A DNA stretch of 64,000 nucleotides from NCBI GenBank assembly GCA_963843465.1, contig CAWJKP010000003.1:248001-312000 (forward strand), written 5' to 3'. The position numbers and the translations under genes were made by a program. Positions 54,391-63,246 of the stretch are shown here, piece after piece. This DNA comes from CAWJKP01 sp963843465 (lineage in GTDB: Bacteria; Planctomycetota; Planctomycetia; Pirellulales; Thermoguttaceae). The notes beneath the pieces were generated by a model. It saw only the letters and a program-made list of their open reading frames with translations, did no database searches and had not been told where the DNA came from. Within the stretch, counting starts at the first letter, position 1; each line of letters opens with the position of its first letter.

Positions 54391-54805
54391 GGCGCAGCGT
54401 CGAGTCTCTGATACTCGTTTGTCCTTCCGCGGCACTGCGTTGCTTTGCCTTCTCGGAGCGATAGCAACCTTCTGGGGCGCGCTCGGGTTGGCGCGTTACA
54501 ATCCGTGGTGCTGGCTAGTCTCGGGACCCATGATCGCCTTAACGCTGCTATTCACGCTCAAAATTGCCATTCTACAGGCATACCGCGTCGCCATGCGAGA
54601 ACCACGACGTGCATACCCTCGCATCAGTCCAATGGATCTCGCACTCTGGGTTCCAGATTCGCGCAGGAGATTGGAGGAGCTCGGTTTTGCAGGGTGGTTG
54701 CAGGAACGGTACCGGGCCAGGTCGTCCGAAATCAAACCGCCTGAGCACTACTCATTCGCCTCATCACTTGCGGACAGCATATGTAAGAGGCTATCCGGAA
54801 AATGA
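54290..54805 (+). CDS. STAND protein: last TPR unit plus two-helix membrane domain (fragment)
   Basis: The frame opens in a TPR unit (TGALASCRASLEIIARLAAVDPTNA), then leaves the repeat pattern and encodes two transmembrane helices (GTALLCLLGAIATFWGALGLARY and WLVSGPMIALTLLFTLKIAIL) with a 90-residue polar tail ending ICKRLSGK. It probably is the C-terminal membrane anchor of the upstream STAND protein, cut off by the frameshifts in the repeats. The AUG shown is an internal methionine, so it may not be an independent gene. Confidence 0.55.
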   Translation: MTGALASCRASLEIIARLAAVDPTNAVARNDLRLAQRRVSDTRLSFRGTALLCLLGAIATFWGALGLARYNPWCWLVSGPMIALTLLFTLKIAILQAYRVAMREPRRAYPRISPMDLALWVPDSRRRLEELGFAGWLQERYRARSSEIKPPEHYSFASSLADSICKRLSGK

Positions 54806-55390
54806 AATACTCGTGCGGCTGGCGTCATCCGACCCGGGCAACGCCGGCTGGCAACGCGGCCTCGCGCTCACCAAGGGAAAAATCGGTGACGTACACCTCG
54901 CGCGGGGCGACCTCACCGCGGCGTTGGCTGCCTTTCGGGCGACTCATGAGATCTTCGCGCGGCTGGCGGCGGCCGACCCGGGCAACGCCGACTGGCAACG
55001 CGATTTGTGGGTCAGTTGCTGGCGCATGGCGACGATGGCTGAGCAGACAGGCAGCGTCGAGCGCGGGCCTGGTGGCGCAAGGTGTACGACGTGCTCTCGG
55101 GGATGAAAGAGCGTGGGCTGTTCGTCTCTGCTGAAGATGAACAGGCCCTGGCGCAACTGCGGCAAAAGGTCGAGGGCGAGTCGGCCCAATCGTCCAGGCC
55201 GCGAGGCTACGCTGGCTCCCCTGCGCATCCGGCCGCGGACCCAGACCGGGCTGCGCAACTGAACGTCGAATACCAGGAAAAGTTGAAGGAGTGGCAGGAC
55301 TTACCGCTCTGGAGGCGTCTCTGGCGCAAGCGGCCGGAGCCACCGAAGGGAATTTCGAGGCTCTTCCGGTTCTGGGTGCAAGAGTCGTGA
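54806..55390 (+). pseudogene. Remnant of a second TPR/C-terminal module of a STAND-type gene
   Basis: Immediately after the stop at 54805 TPR homology resumes (EILVRLASSDPGNAGWQRGLALTKGKIGDVHLARGDLTAALAAF, then IFARLAAADPGNADWQRDLWVS). After a frameshift near 55070 a different tail follows: WWRKVYDVLSGMKERGLFVSAEDEQALAQL up to PLWRRLWRKRPEPPKG. A 144-bp unit spacing is kept (54804 to 54948). This looks like the 3' end of a paralogous gene fused by recombination or left after deletion. No start codon with RBS was seen. Confidence 0.6.
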
Positions 55391-55391
55391 A

Positions 55392-55450
55392 ACGCCCGCT
55401 CGCAGTTCCGCCTTTAGGCGGCATTCCGCCTAAAGGCGGGACTACGAGCG
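55392..55450. repeat. CGCCTTTAGGCGG palindrome
   Basis: GTTCCGCCTTTAGGCGG and CCGCCTAAAGGCGGGAC are inverted copies, each itself palindromic; flanks GCTCGCAG and CTACGAGCG also pair. It lies between the converging STAND remnant and hydrolase genes. Confidence 0.85.
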
Positions 55451-55566
55451 TCAGCGGCCCCTCCGGGTTTTTGCACCTAGAACCGGAAGAGCCGAATTTG
55501 ATGACCGAGGGCGTCAAGGCTCTGCCTCGCTTGAGTAACCCCCAGGTGCGTGGAATCCGCCCGGCC

Positions 55567-57473
55567 CTACGGCAGCAAGGAAAGGGTCAGGCGCGACGCG
55601 CGATCGGCCGAGCGATAGACGCGCTGGAGGGCCTTGCGGAAATCGGACTCCTTGGCCGTGTAAATGTCGACGAACGTCTGCGGATTGCGGTCAACCAGCG
55701 GAAACCAGGTGCTCTGGACCTGAACCATCAGCCGGTGACCGGGCCGGAACGTGTGGCACACGTCCTGCATGGTAAATCGCACCGGCGTGGGTTGGCCGGG
55801 CGAAAACGGCTCGGGCTTCTCGAAGCTGTTGCGGAACTTGCCGCGCATCACGTCGCCGCGGACCAGTTGCTGGTAACCGCCCATCCGCAGGCCGGCGGGG
55901 TTGCTGCTCGGGTCGGGATAATCGTCGGGGTACACGTCGATCAGCTTGACGATCCAGTCCGCGTCGGTTCCCGACGTTGCCACGTGCAGCTCGACCTGGA
56001 TCGGGCCCGCCAGGGCAAGATCCTCTTCCAGGGCCTCCGTCCGGTAGACCAGCACGTCGGGCCGCGTGGCGGCAAACCGCTGGTCCTCGACCATGTATTC
56101 CGGCGACATGCCGATGGCGATCTTGTTGAGAAAAGGCACCGGCCTGGCGGGATCGCTTAGGTACTCGTCATAGCAGGCCTGCGGGTTGGCGTCGGCCGGC
56201 GGGTCGAAGGCCAGCCGGCCGCCGGCCCGCAGAAAGATCGCCTTCGGCTGGGTCTCCTTGGGCGGCCAGGCGGTGAATTGCCGCCAGCGGTTGGTGCCGG
56301 TTTGGAAGACCCAAGCCTTGGGATGTTGGAACGGCCCCTTGCCCTTGAGGTAAAACTCGAAGAAGGGCAGCTCGATGCTTTCGCGGAAGAACTCCGAAGT
56401 CTTGGCGTTGAAGGAGATCGGCCCCAGGGACTGCCCGTCGGCGTGGGACCAGCCGCCGTGGCTCCAGGGCCCCATCACCAGCATGTTCTCCGCGCCTCGG
56501 CTGCCGGCCTCGACGTGCTTGTAGGTCTCCAGAGCGCCGAACAGGTCTTCGGCGTCGAACCAGCCACCCACGGTCATCACCGCCGGCCGGACGTTCTTCA
56601 GATGCCGGCGCACGTCGCGCGCTTTCCAGAAATCGTCGTAGACGCCATGACGCATGACTTCGTTCCAGAAAGGGACATCGTTCTTGAAGTACCGGGCGTC
56701 GGCGTTGGCCAGCGGCCCCATCTGCAGGAAGAACTGGTAACCGTCGGGCGTCTCGTGATCGAACGTGAACCGCGACTTCTTGATCGGCTGCGGGCGCGGA
56801 CGGCCGAAGACCGCCATGAAGTTGAATGCGTGCGGCAGCATCAACGCGCCGTGATGGTGCCAGTCGTCGCCGAGGAACCAATCGGCGATCGGCGCCTGGG
56901 GCGAGACGGCCTTCAGGGCCGGGTGGGCATCGATCATGCCCATCGACGCGTAGAAGCCGGGATAGGAGATCCCCCACAAACCCACCTTGCCGTTGTGGTT
57001 GTCCAGGTGCTTGATGAGCCACTCGATCGTGTCCCAGGTGTCGCTGCTCTCGTCAACGTCGGCCGGGCCTTTCTTGGCGGCCTGGTAGGGCGCATATCGA
57101 CGAAGTCCCCCTCCGACATCCACCGCCCGCGCACGTCCTGGTAGACGAAGATGTAACCCGCCTTGCCCGCCAACGGCGACGGGCCCAGATCGCTCTTGTA
57201 CTGATCGGCCCCGTACGGCGCCACGCTGTACGGCGTCCTCGTCAGGAGGATCGGATACCGCTGCGACTGGTCCTTGGGCGCGTAGACGGCGGTGAGGAGC
57301 CTCTTGCCGTCGCGCATGGGGATGCGGTACTCATATTTCGTGTAGCGTGCTGTAACCTGCTCCAAGCCCTGTGCCGCGGCGTCACGGGAAGAAAGCAGTC
57401 CGGCCCCAAGGATCGGCAGGACAATCGCCGTCAACAGAAGGCTGGAAAACGCCTTGGGCGCGAGGCATCTCAT
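55567..57473 (-). pseudogene. CocE/NonD-family serine hydrolase (X-Pro dipeptidyl-peptidase type), secreted, one frameshift
   Basis: Signal peptide (LLLTAIVLPILGAGLLSSRDAAAQG), then YEYRIPMRDGKRLLTAVYAPKDQ, VYQDVRGRWMSEGDFVD; the next frame continues APYQAAKKGPADVDESSDTWDTIEWLIKHL, the nucleophile elbow GISYPGFYASM, MTVGGWFDAEDL, MGPWSHGGW and a C-terminal jellyroll (PIQVELHVATSGTDADWIVKLIDVYPD). Family enzymes hydrolyse acyl or peptide bonds, e.g. cocaine esterase and glutaryl-acylases. The frames meet near 57085-57100 (GATATGCGCCCTAC); a lost direct repeat of TATGCGCCC would explain it. Both parts are otherwise intact. Confidence 0.85.
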
Positions 57474-57578
57474 CGGTGGTCCCCTGCAAGGTGCCGATCA
57501 TGGATTTCTACTACCTCCAGGGATACATCAGTCGTGGTGCATTGTCAAGAACCGCCGGTGGCTGTCCCTTCAACGCAG

Positions 57579-57608
57579 GAAAGAGCAACGGCGCTTCGTT
57601 GCTCTTTC
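57579..57608. terminator. Hairpin terminator downstream of the DUF362 gene
   Basis: A perfect 12-bp stem (GAAAGAGCAACG / CGTTGCTCTTTC) with a GCGCTT loop is followed on the forward side by TTGTTT. It lies 32 bp beyond the reverse-strand DUF362 stop and upstream of the hydrolase gene. Confidence 0.55.
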
Positions 57609-57639
57609 TTGTTTGCTCAACTTATTGCTTTACAGGCCC

Positions 57640-58707
57640 TTACCCGTGCGCCGGCGTCTTCCAGATCATCTGGGCCTGGATGTTGTCGGAGAGCTTGTAG
57701 GTCTTGACGTGCCTGGCCACGGGTTCGCCGAGTACCTCGATTTTCTTCAGGTCGGCCTGGCCCAGCCCGGCGTCGGCACAGAAGTTCAGGTAGCCGACCT
57801 TGGCGAAGTCGATGCCCATCAATTCCAGGGCCAAGCGGTCGGCGGCCAGCCAGTCGCTGCTGACGACGCAGACGCGATGGTCCACGGCCTTGCCCATCGT
57901 GGGGCCGTTGCCCTCCATGCCGTCGTAGCCGTCGATCACGGCCAGGTGCGGGTGCAGCCGCTGGCCCAGGGCGAACAAGTTGTAGTTGATGCCGCGGAAG
58001 CCGGAGCCGTGGCAGATCGGCTTGTCGGTCTTCGCCCCCGGCTTCGCCCCCGGGCCGAAGCGGAAGCCCAGGTCTTTCACGGCCGCGCCGACGACGATGT
58101 TCTTCAGCGACAGCGTCGCCACCACGCGGTCGTGCGTCTTCATTTTCGCCGCGGAAATGATAAAGGTCTTCGGATCCAGCAGCAGACGCGACATCCGCAC
58201 CGCGTGAGGGCGGAAATCGCCCTCGTCGAAGACCTGCACGACGGCGTGCCCCGCCTGGTCGAGGTCGACCAGCTTCACGCCGAATTTCGCCGCCAGCCGC
58301 GTGTAGCCGAAGTTGGCGAATCCGTCGAGCGTCGGCCCGTTGGCGGCCGATTCGGCGATCATCGCGTTGCCTAGTTTGCCGAGCGACTTGAGGAACTCCA
58401 GGATCCCCTCGATGCAGTCGGCGTGGGTGGCGGAAAGCTGGTTGTCGATGGCCACGTTGTTGGGCTTGATGACTACCGGCCGGTCGCCGATGGCCCGCGC
58501 AATCTCGTCGCGAAACGGTTGCAGGCCGCGGAAGGTGTTGGCGGCCCGGTCGTCGCCGGCCGTGAGAGCGACACGGGCGGCCGGCTTGGCTCCCGCCGCT
58601 TCGGCGGACGCTGCCAACCCCGGAAGTCGCACTGCGGTCATGGCCGCCAGACCGCCGACAATCGACCCCTTCAGAAAGATTCGCCGGTTGAGCGCAGTCG
58701 TTCGCAT
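57640..58707 (-). CDS. DUF362-domain protein with Tat signal
   Basis: From ATG 58707 (AGGAG 9 bp upstream) a twin-arginine signal (NRRIFLKGSIVGGLAAMTAV) is followed by a DUF362 domain: VVIKPNNVAID, then DCIEGILEFLKSLG, FIISAAKMKTHDRVVATLSLKNIVVGAA and AVDHRVCVVSSDWLAADRLALELMG. DUF362 proteins are often found with iron-sulfur proteins; this one lacks a ferredoxin domain. Tat export implies folding, perhaps with a cofactor, before transport. Function unknown. Confidence 0.85.
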   Translation of the reverse strand: MRTTALNRRIFLKGSIVGGLAAMTAVRLPGLAASAEAAGAKPAARVALTAGDDRAANTFRGLQPFRDEIARAIGDRPVVIKPNNVAIDNQLSATHADCIEGILEFLKSLGKLGNAMIAESAANGPTLDGFANFGYTRLAAKFGVKLVDLDQAGHAVVQVFDEGDFRPHAVRMSRLLLDPKTFIISAAKMKTHDRVVATLSLKNIVVGAAVKDLGFRFGPGAKPGAKTDKPICHGSGFRGINYNLFALGQRLHPHLAVIDGYDGMEGNGPTMGKAVDHRVCVVSSDWLAADRLALELMGIDFAKVGYLNFCADAGLGQADLKKIEVLGEPVARHVKTYKLSDNIQAQMIWKTPAHG

Positions 58708-58814
58708 CGGAGAAACTCCTGGGATTTCCGCAACCAAATCTTGTTAGGCCGTGCCCTACCGAACCTCCAGTCGTTGTGTGAAAACCCAAGGCCGACCGTA
58801 AGGTTTGGCTTCTT

Positions 58815-58844
58815 GCTCCCCGTCTGTTGCAGCAGGCGGGGAGC
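58815..58844 (+). terminator. GC-rich hairpin followed by TTTCATTT
   Basis: GCTCCCCGTCTG / CAGGCGGGGAGC stem with one G-T pair, then TTTCATTT on the forward side. No forward gene precedes it, so its role is uncertain. It lies downstream of the reverse-strand tRNA-Arg. Confidence 0.4.
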
Positions 58845-58909
58845 TTTCATTTGGTACGGAATTTAGTACGGCGCCGGACTACTGTCGTCGTAAGTCCTTA
58901 TGCCGCAAG

Positions 58910-58983
58910 TACGCCCGGCAGGACTCGAACCTGCAACCCTCGGTTCCGAAGACCGATGCTCTGTCCAATTGAGCTACGGGCGC
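58910..58983 (-). tRNA. tRNA-Arg (anticodon TCG)
   Basis: On the reverse strand the acceptor is GCGCCCG paired with CGGGCGT (one G-U at position 1-72), D-arm GCTCAATTGGACAGAGC, anticodon stem TCGGT/ACCGA around loop CTTCGGA, and T-arm GCAGG-TTCGAGT-CCTGC. The discriminator is A. CCA is not encoded. It reads CGN codons, mainly CGA. Confidence 0.93.
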
Positions 58984-59069
58984 AACTTGCTTGCATTTGT
59001 CGGTGACTGTGCGTTTTTCCCTCTTTTCTCTCGCCTCTGCCTGTTAGCAGCTTGACACCTGCATAATCA

Positions 59070-59318
59070 AGGCTAGATGAAGGCAACCTCACCGTCAAGA
59101 ACCTGGACCTGAAAGCCGGCTGGGTCGATTTTCCCCGGCCGAAAACGGGTGTTCCGCGAAGGTGCCCGCTATGGCCTGAGACCGTGGCGGCCGTCAAGGA
59201 ATCGCTTGAGCTGCGCCCCAAAGCGAAAAGCCCCGCCGATACCGCGCTGGTTTTCGTCACCAAGCAGGGGCACAAGTGGGAGAAGTCGGCCATCAGTGAG
59301 GTCATGCTTCACGATGAT
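59070..59318 (+). pseudogene. Tyrosine integrase fragment between two tRNA genes
   Basis: Forward frame 59076 reads DEGNLTVKNLDLKAGWVDFP, then RPKTGVPRRCPLWPETVAAV, KESLELRPKAK and LVFVTKQGHKWEKSAISEV. This is the beta-hairpin and middle part of a phage-type tyrosine recombinase catalytic domain, just before the HxxR and Tyr motifs. After about 59310 the similarity ends and neither HxxR nor a catalytic Tyr follows. There is no start codon with RBS upstream. It is a dead remnant; its place between tRNA-Arg and tRNA-Ile fits a past integration. Confidence 0.72.
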
Positions 59319-59514
59319 CGCGAAGCACGCCATCATCCGCCCAGCCACGTCCGTCGCTCTGCGAGGAATCGTTGGTGCCCAACCGCAATCCCCGCGACCG
59401 AACCGGTGAGTCCTCGGGGTCACGGTGCGCTAACGGTGGCGTTGCTTCGCAGCAGCCTTTCGCTACTTTCGCTCCTTCTTTTCCTTCACCGACAGCTTGG
59501 GCTTGTTGTTGGCT

Positions 59515-59583
59515 GAGCCGATGGAGCATCCACTCGGCATAGAAAGCAGGAATGTCAGTCCTTCGACTCGCGCTGATAATCAT
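59515..59583 (-). pseudogene. N-terminal fragment of a DUF1848-type protein
   Basis: The reverse strand from ATG 59583 reads MIISASRRTDIPAFYAEWML, the characteristic DUF1848 N terminus. It becomes unrelated low-complexity sequence after about 24 residues (SQQQAQAVGEGKEG). The rest of the gene (about 250 residues normally) is missing. It supports the view that 58984-59760 is a junkyard of gene remnants. Confidence 0.6.
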
Positions 59584-59761
59584 TAGAGCCAGCCCCTGCT
59601 GGGGAATACGAAAAACGCGGCATGGTGCAGCCATTTCATCTTGTGCAGATTACCGAGATTTCCAATTACCCGGTAACTACCCTTTTCCACCTCGGAAAAC
59701 GGGCCACACTGCCGACCGCCGGCAGATATCCTAGCTCTTGGATTCGGCGATACTTAAGAAA

Positions 59762-59835
59762 AGTGCGCACGAAGAGTCGAACTTCGGACCTCGTCCTTAT
59801 CAGGGACGCGCTCTAACCAACTGAGCTATGCGCCT
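59762..59835 (-). tRNA. tRNA-Ile (anticodon GAT) with mismatched acceptor tip
   Basis: D-arm GCTCAGTTGGTTAGAGC, anticodon stem CGTCC/GGACG around CTGATAA, T-arm CGAAG-TTCGACT-CTTCG are normal. The acceptor is AGGCGCA with TGCGCAC: pairs 3-70 to 7-66 form, but 2-71 is G-A and 1-72 is A-C. A typical bacterial tRNA-Ile has GGGCGCA/TGCGCCC. The discriminator would be T. It may be a pseudo-tRNA or one damaged by integration at its 3' end. Confidence 0.75.
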
Positions 59836-60257
59836 AGTGGCCAACTCCGCCGAGCGGTCATATAAAGATAACGTCCAAAACGCCGACTGACCACCCGGGT
59901 AGCGAACAATACGACGCATTCTATAGAACCAGCGACTGCCGTCAAATCGGAATCGATTGTGTAAATCCACAGGCGATCATCCTTGGAACACGACAACGCT
60001 TTCCCCTGTCAGAAAATTGCTGGTGCATCCCGGTGAGGATAATGCCACGTTAACTGCGCGTAGGACCGGATTGCCGGCGATTGACAGAGCACTGTGGACC
60101 CGGTCGATACGCTGGTATAAAACCACCCGGAAAAGTCCGGCTCATAGGAAAAACTTATGCAAACCGCTTATCCCGAGCGATTGCCTGGACCGAAACAGAA
60201 GAAGACGGTGAGCCGGCTCGGCTTAGTGGCCTCTGATCGTTAGGAGCAATAGGCTAT
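59836..60257. other. Intergenic region upstream of the TlpA-like gene
   Basis: This 422-bp gap holds no defensible ORF. It includes TTGACA at about 60080 and TATAAAA at about 60116, but they are 29 bp apart, too far for one promoter. TAGGAG at about 60241 is the ribosome-binding site for the gene at 60258. The base composition is slightly more AT-rich than the surroundings. Confidence 0.5.
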
Positions 60258-62159
60258 ATGAAAGCAACAAGACACTTTCCGCTGGTAGTCGCATACCTGA
60301 TTCTGGGGGCAGCTTGGCTCCCCAAACCGGCCGGAGCGGCGACGCCGACCGCGCAACAGGCCTTGAGGCTGGTCCCCGTGCAGCCGGATGTGGACTACTC
60401 TCGCCCCTCCCCTGAGGAGGCGGCGAAATGCACCATTTCGGCCAAGAAATTCGATGGCAGGGTGGGCTGGGTGATCGAGGACGCCAATGGCGTCGTGCTG
60501 AGGAAGTTCCTCGATACCGATGGCGACAACAAAGTCGATCAGTGGTGCTACTTCAAAGATGGACTGGAAGTCTATCGGGACATCGACAGCGATCACAACG
60601 GGGTCGCCGACCAATTCCGCTGGTTCAACACGGCAGGCACGCGTTGGGGCGTCGATAAGCGTGAAACGGGCAAGATCGATTACTGGAAAGTGATTTCCGC
60701 CGAAGAAGTTACGGCGGAAGTCGTGGCAGCCCTGGCCAACCGCGATGCGGCCCGGTTCGAGCGGCTGATCCTCACGTCCGATGAACTGAGGGGGTTGGGA
60801 TTGGGGCCCACCAAGTCCCGGCAGATCGCCGCTAAGATCAATGGCCTGGAAGGCAAGTTCCGGCAGTTGATGTCGCGTCAGAAGGAGGTTGCCCCCAACG
60901 CGCAGTGGTCGCAGTTCAGTGGCGGCCGGCCGGGGATTGTCCCGGCAGCAACCGATGGCTCGACCAAGGACGTCCACGTTTACGAGAATGTGGTGGCGGT
61001 GACTCAGACGGGGGATAAGCACGGTCAGGTGCAGATCGGTACGCTGATCCAGGTAGGCGACGTTTGGCGGGTCATCGACCTGCCGCAACCGCTGGCCGCC
61101 GACGCTCAGTTGACCGCCAATGGGCTCTTCTTTCAGCCTCCTTCGCCCGAGCGGGCACAAACGGCTGCCGATGCTCCCAGCGAACCGATGCAGAAACTGC
61201 TGAAGGAGTTGGAGCACCTGGACACGCTGGCCGCCAAGGCCGCTTCCCGTGAGGAACAGGCCAAGATCAATGCGCAGCGGGCCAACGTGATGCTCGAGAT
61301 CGCCGACCAGGCCACCAAGCCGGGGGACCGGGTGATCTGGCTGCGGCAACTGGCGGACATGATCAGTGCGGCCGTCCAGGCCGGAACGTTTCCGGATGGT
61401 CCCAAACTGCTGGCAACGCTCTACGAGAAGCTCGCCCGCAACCCGGCCGACAAGGATCTTGCCCCGTATTTCAAGTTCCGTCAACTCAGTGCGGAGTATG
61501 GTCAGGCAATCCAGGCAGAAGGCGCGGACTTTGTCAAGATTCAAGGCCAGTGGCTGAAGAAGCTTGAGGATTACGCCTCCACTTACCCCAACAGCCCAGA
61601 TTCTGCCGAGGCCATGCTCCAACTTGGCATCGCCCAAGAGTATGCGGGTCAGGAGGAGGAGTTCAAGAAGTGGTATGGACGGATCATTAAGGACTTCCCT
61701 AACTCCACGGCGGCCAAGAGGGCGACCGGCGCCTTGCGGCGATTGGACTCCGTGGGCCACGCCATCGCCATTCAAGGAAAGGGGATCGATGGTAAACCGG
61801 TCGATACCTCGCGGTTCCGCGGCAAGATCGTGCTGGTCCACTACTGGGCGACCTGGTGCGAGCCGTGCAAGGCCGAGTTGCCGACGATCAAAGATCTGCT
61901 CGGCAAGTACGGGTCGTCGTTGGCCGTGGTGGGGGTCAGCCTGGACAACGATGCCAAGGATCTCACCGCCTACCTCTCGCAGAACCGACTGGTCTGGCCG
62001 CAAATCTACGAAGAGGGCGTGTTGGATAGCCGCCCGGCCACCGAAATGGGTATTGTGTCCCTGCCGACGATGATCCTCATCGACCAGGACGGCAAGGTAG
62101 CCAACCGCAACGTCCATGCGGCGGAATTGGAGCGGGAAATCAAGAAGCTGATCCGCTGA
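60258..62159 (+). CDS. Exported TlpA-like thioredoxin-fold protein with long N-terminal domain
   Basis: The 633-residue protein has a signal peptide (FPLVVAYLILGAAWLPKPAGA), an EF-like segment (DTDGDNKVDQWCYFKDGLEVYRDIDSDHNGVADQFRWF), a middle region with QVGDVWRVIDLPQPL and an alpha-helical TPR-like section (EAMLQLGIAQEYAGQEEEFKKWYGRIIKDFPNS). It ends in a TlpA/ResA thioredoxin domain with WATWCEPCKAELP (CxxC) and a cis-Pro loop GIVSLPTMILID. It probably reduces disulfides in the periplasm. The EF-like acidic repeats may bind calcium. Confidence 0.87.
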   Translation: MKATRHFPLVVAYLILGAAWLPKPAGAATPTAQQALRLVPVQPDVDYSRPSPEEAAKCTISAKKFDGRVGWVIEDANGVVLRKFLDTDGDNKVDQWCYFKDGLEVYRDIDSDHNGVADQFRWFNTAGTRWGVDKRETGKIDYWKVISAEEVTAEVVAALANRDAARFERLILTSDELRGLGLGPTKSRQIAAKINGLEGKFRQLMSRQKEVAPNAQWSQFSGGRPGIVPAATDGSTKDVHVYENVVAVTQTGDKHGQVQIGTLIQVGDVWRVIDLPQPLAADAQLTANGLFFQPPSPERAQTAADAPSEPMQKLLKELEHLDTLAAKAASREEQAKINAQRANVMLEIADQATKPGDRVIWLRQLADMISAAVQAGTFPDGPKLLATLYEKLARNPADKDLAPYFKFRQLSAEYGQAIQAEGADFVKIQGQWLKKLEDYASTYPNSPDSAEAMLQLGIAQEYAGQEEEFKKWYGRIIKDFPNSTAAKRATGALRRLDSVGHAIAIQGKGIDGKPVDTSRFRGKIVLVHYWATWCEPCKAELPTIKDLLGKYGSSLAVVGVSLDNDAKDLTAYLSQNRLVWPQIYEEGVLDSRPATEMGIVSLPTMILIDQDGKVANRNVHAAELEREIKKLIR

Positions 62160-62187
62160 TGGTCTGACAAGACGCTGATTGTAGTAT

Positions 62188-62215
62188 TTGCCGATGCGGA
62201 GCGCTCGGTTACAAT
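62188..62215 (+). promoter_or_regulatory. Candidate sigma70-type promoter for the small membrane gene
   Basis: TTGCCG (62188-62193), a 16-bp spacer and TACAAT (62210-62215). The leader to the ATG at 62419 would be about 200 nt. Confidence 0.45.
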
Positions 62216-62418
62216 GCGGCTCGGTCATAAGCTGGGAAGAGTTTGACGGCGGTGCGAGTGGGGCAGTCCCCCGGGACCTGTGCGGGCAGCTTTTGCAGGT
62301 CTTGGCACAGGATTCGCTAGATGCGGCGAGACATGAGAACCGTGCAGGATGCCGGTTGAGGACCAGCCAACCTGGTCGAGACCTTGGAGATCCCGAGAGC
62401 AGTCGGGAAAGGATTCCC

Positions 62419-62703
62419 ATGCATTATTTGGATGGCGCTTTGGCGATTTATGTTCTTGGGGCAGTTCAAGGTCTGGGTCTGATGAGTGCCGTGATGGCAC
62501 GCCTTGGCGAAGGCTCCGACTGGCAGCCGGCGACCCAGCATCTGTTCATCGTCTGCCTGGCATTGGTGGGCATGGAGAGCGTGCTAGCGCTGGCCCTGGG
62601 ACTGGTGGGCTACTGGCTTCCCTCCGCCGCGACCCTCGCCGTGATGGTGATCGCCGCCACGTGTGATTTCAGCCGAACCCAAGGGGCTGGTTGCTGGTGG
62701 TAA
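62419..62703 (+). CDS. Small multi-pass membrane protein (94 residues)
   Basis: The ATG at 62419 has AAAGGA 6 bp upstream. The protein has helices GALAIYVLGAVQGLGLMSAVM, HLFIVCLALVGMESVLALALGLVGYWL and SAATLAVMVIAATC. Upstream in-frame codons (from 62188) have no membrane or signal features and overlap the promoter, so the shorter form is chosen. No family is recognised. Confidence 0.65.
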   Translation: MHYLDGALAIYVLGAVQGLGLMSAVMARLGEGSDWQPATQHLFIVCLALVGMESVLALALGLVGYWLPSAATLAVMVIAATCDFSRTQGAGCWW

Positions 62704-63246
62704 CGTGACGTGAGAACGAGTCGGGGGACGGCGGAGGCTGACGGGGCCACGCCATGCCTTCTCGTTCACATGACGTTGTATCCCAACATCGGTAGCCCGA
62801 CATCGTCCTGGATTCATCTTCACCCTCTCGGCGCCACCGCTTCGCTCCGTGCGCCGCCTCTCGTCCGCCGTCCGACGTTAAAGGTTGCGTCGGTTCTCTA
62901 ACCTGAAGTGAGAGGGCCGCGTCGGCTCGCACGGCACGTCGGCCGATCCTCGGGATTAGGCCTCGCACGCCCTATCGTTCCACTCTACGGAAGGGGTCCA
63001 CCTGAGTCGGCCGTCGGCCCTAGGTTTCTTTCCTAACTGGCGGCACGTCATGCTTTTGCGCTTTCACCGTTAGGACCCGACTGTTCCATACAACCGGGAG
63101 CGGCGGCAAAATCGAAAAAAAGCTCCCCGGTGGCATAGTCGGCAACCGAAACAGATATGCAGGCAGCAATCGCCAGACACGGGATATCGAGAGACTGTCT
63201 CCGTGAGAGACCTACCGCGGAGTCTGATCCAGACAGGAGGGAAGGC
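62704..63246. other. Long intergenic region before the BON-domain gene
   Basis: 543 bp with no reading frame showing protein character on either strand. An A-rich run (CGAAAAAAAGC) is at about 63113. GGAGGGAAGG at about 63235-63244 is the ribosome-binding site of the next gene. A long leader or a small RNA is possible, but I see no known RNA motif. Confidence 0.45.

Noticed and set aside
60080..60122. TTGACA and TATAAAA as a promoter for the TlpA-like gene
   Set aside because: The spacing is 29 bp, far from the 16-18 bp needed.
60240..62420. Long reverse-strand open frame opposite the TlpA-like gene (over 700 codons)
   Set aside because: It is an antisense shadow. The forward strand has a signal peptide, CxxC motif and RBS.
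62704..63246. Group II intron or structured RNA before the BON gene
   Set aside because: The region looked structured and gene-free, but I could not find an intron domain V or any known RNA motif.
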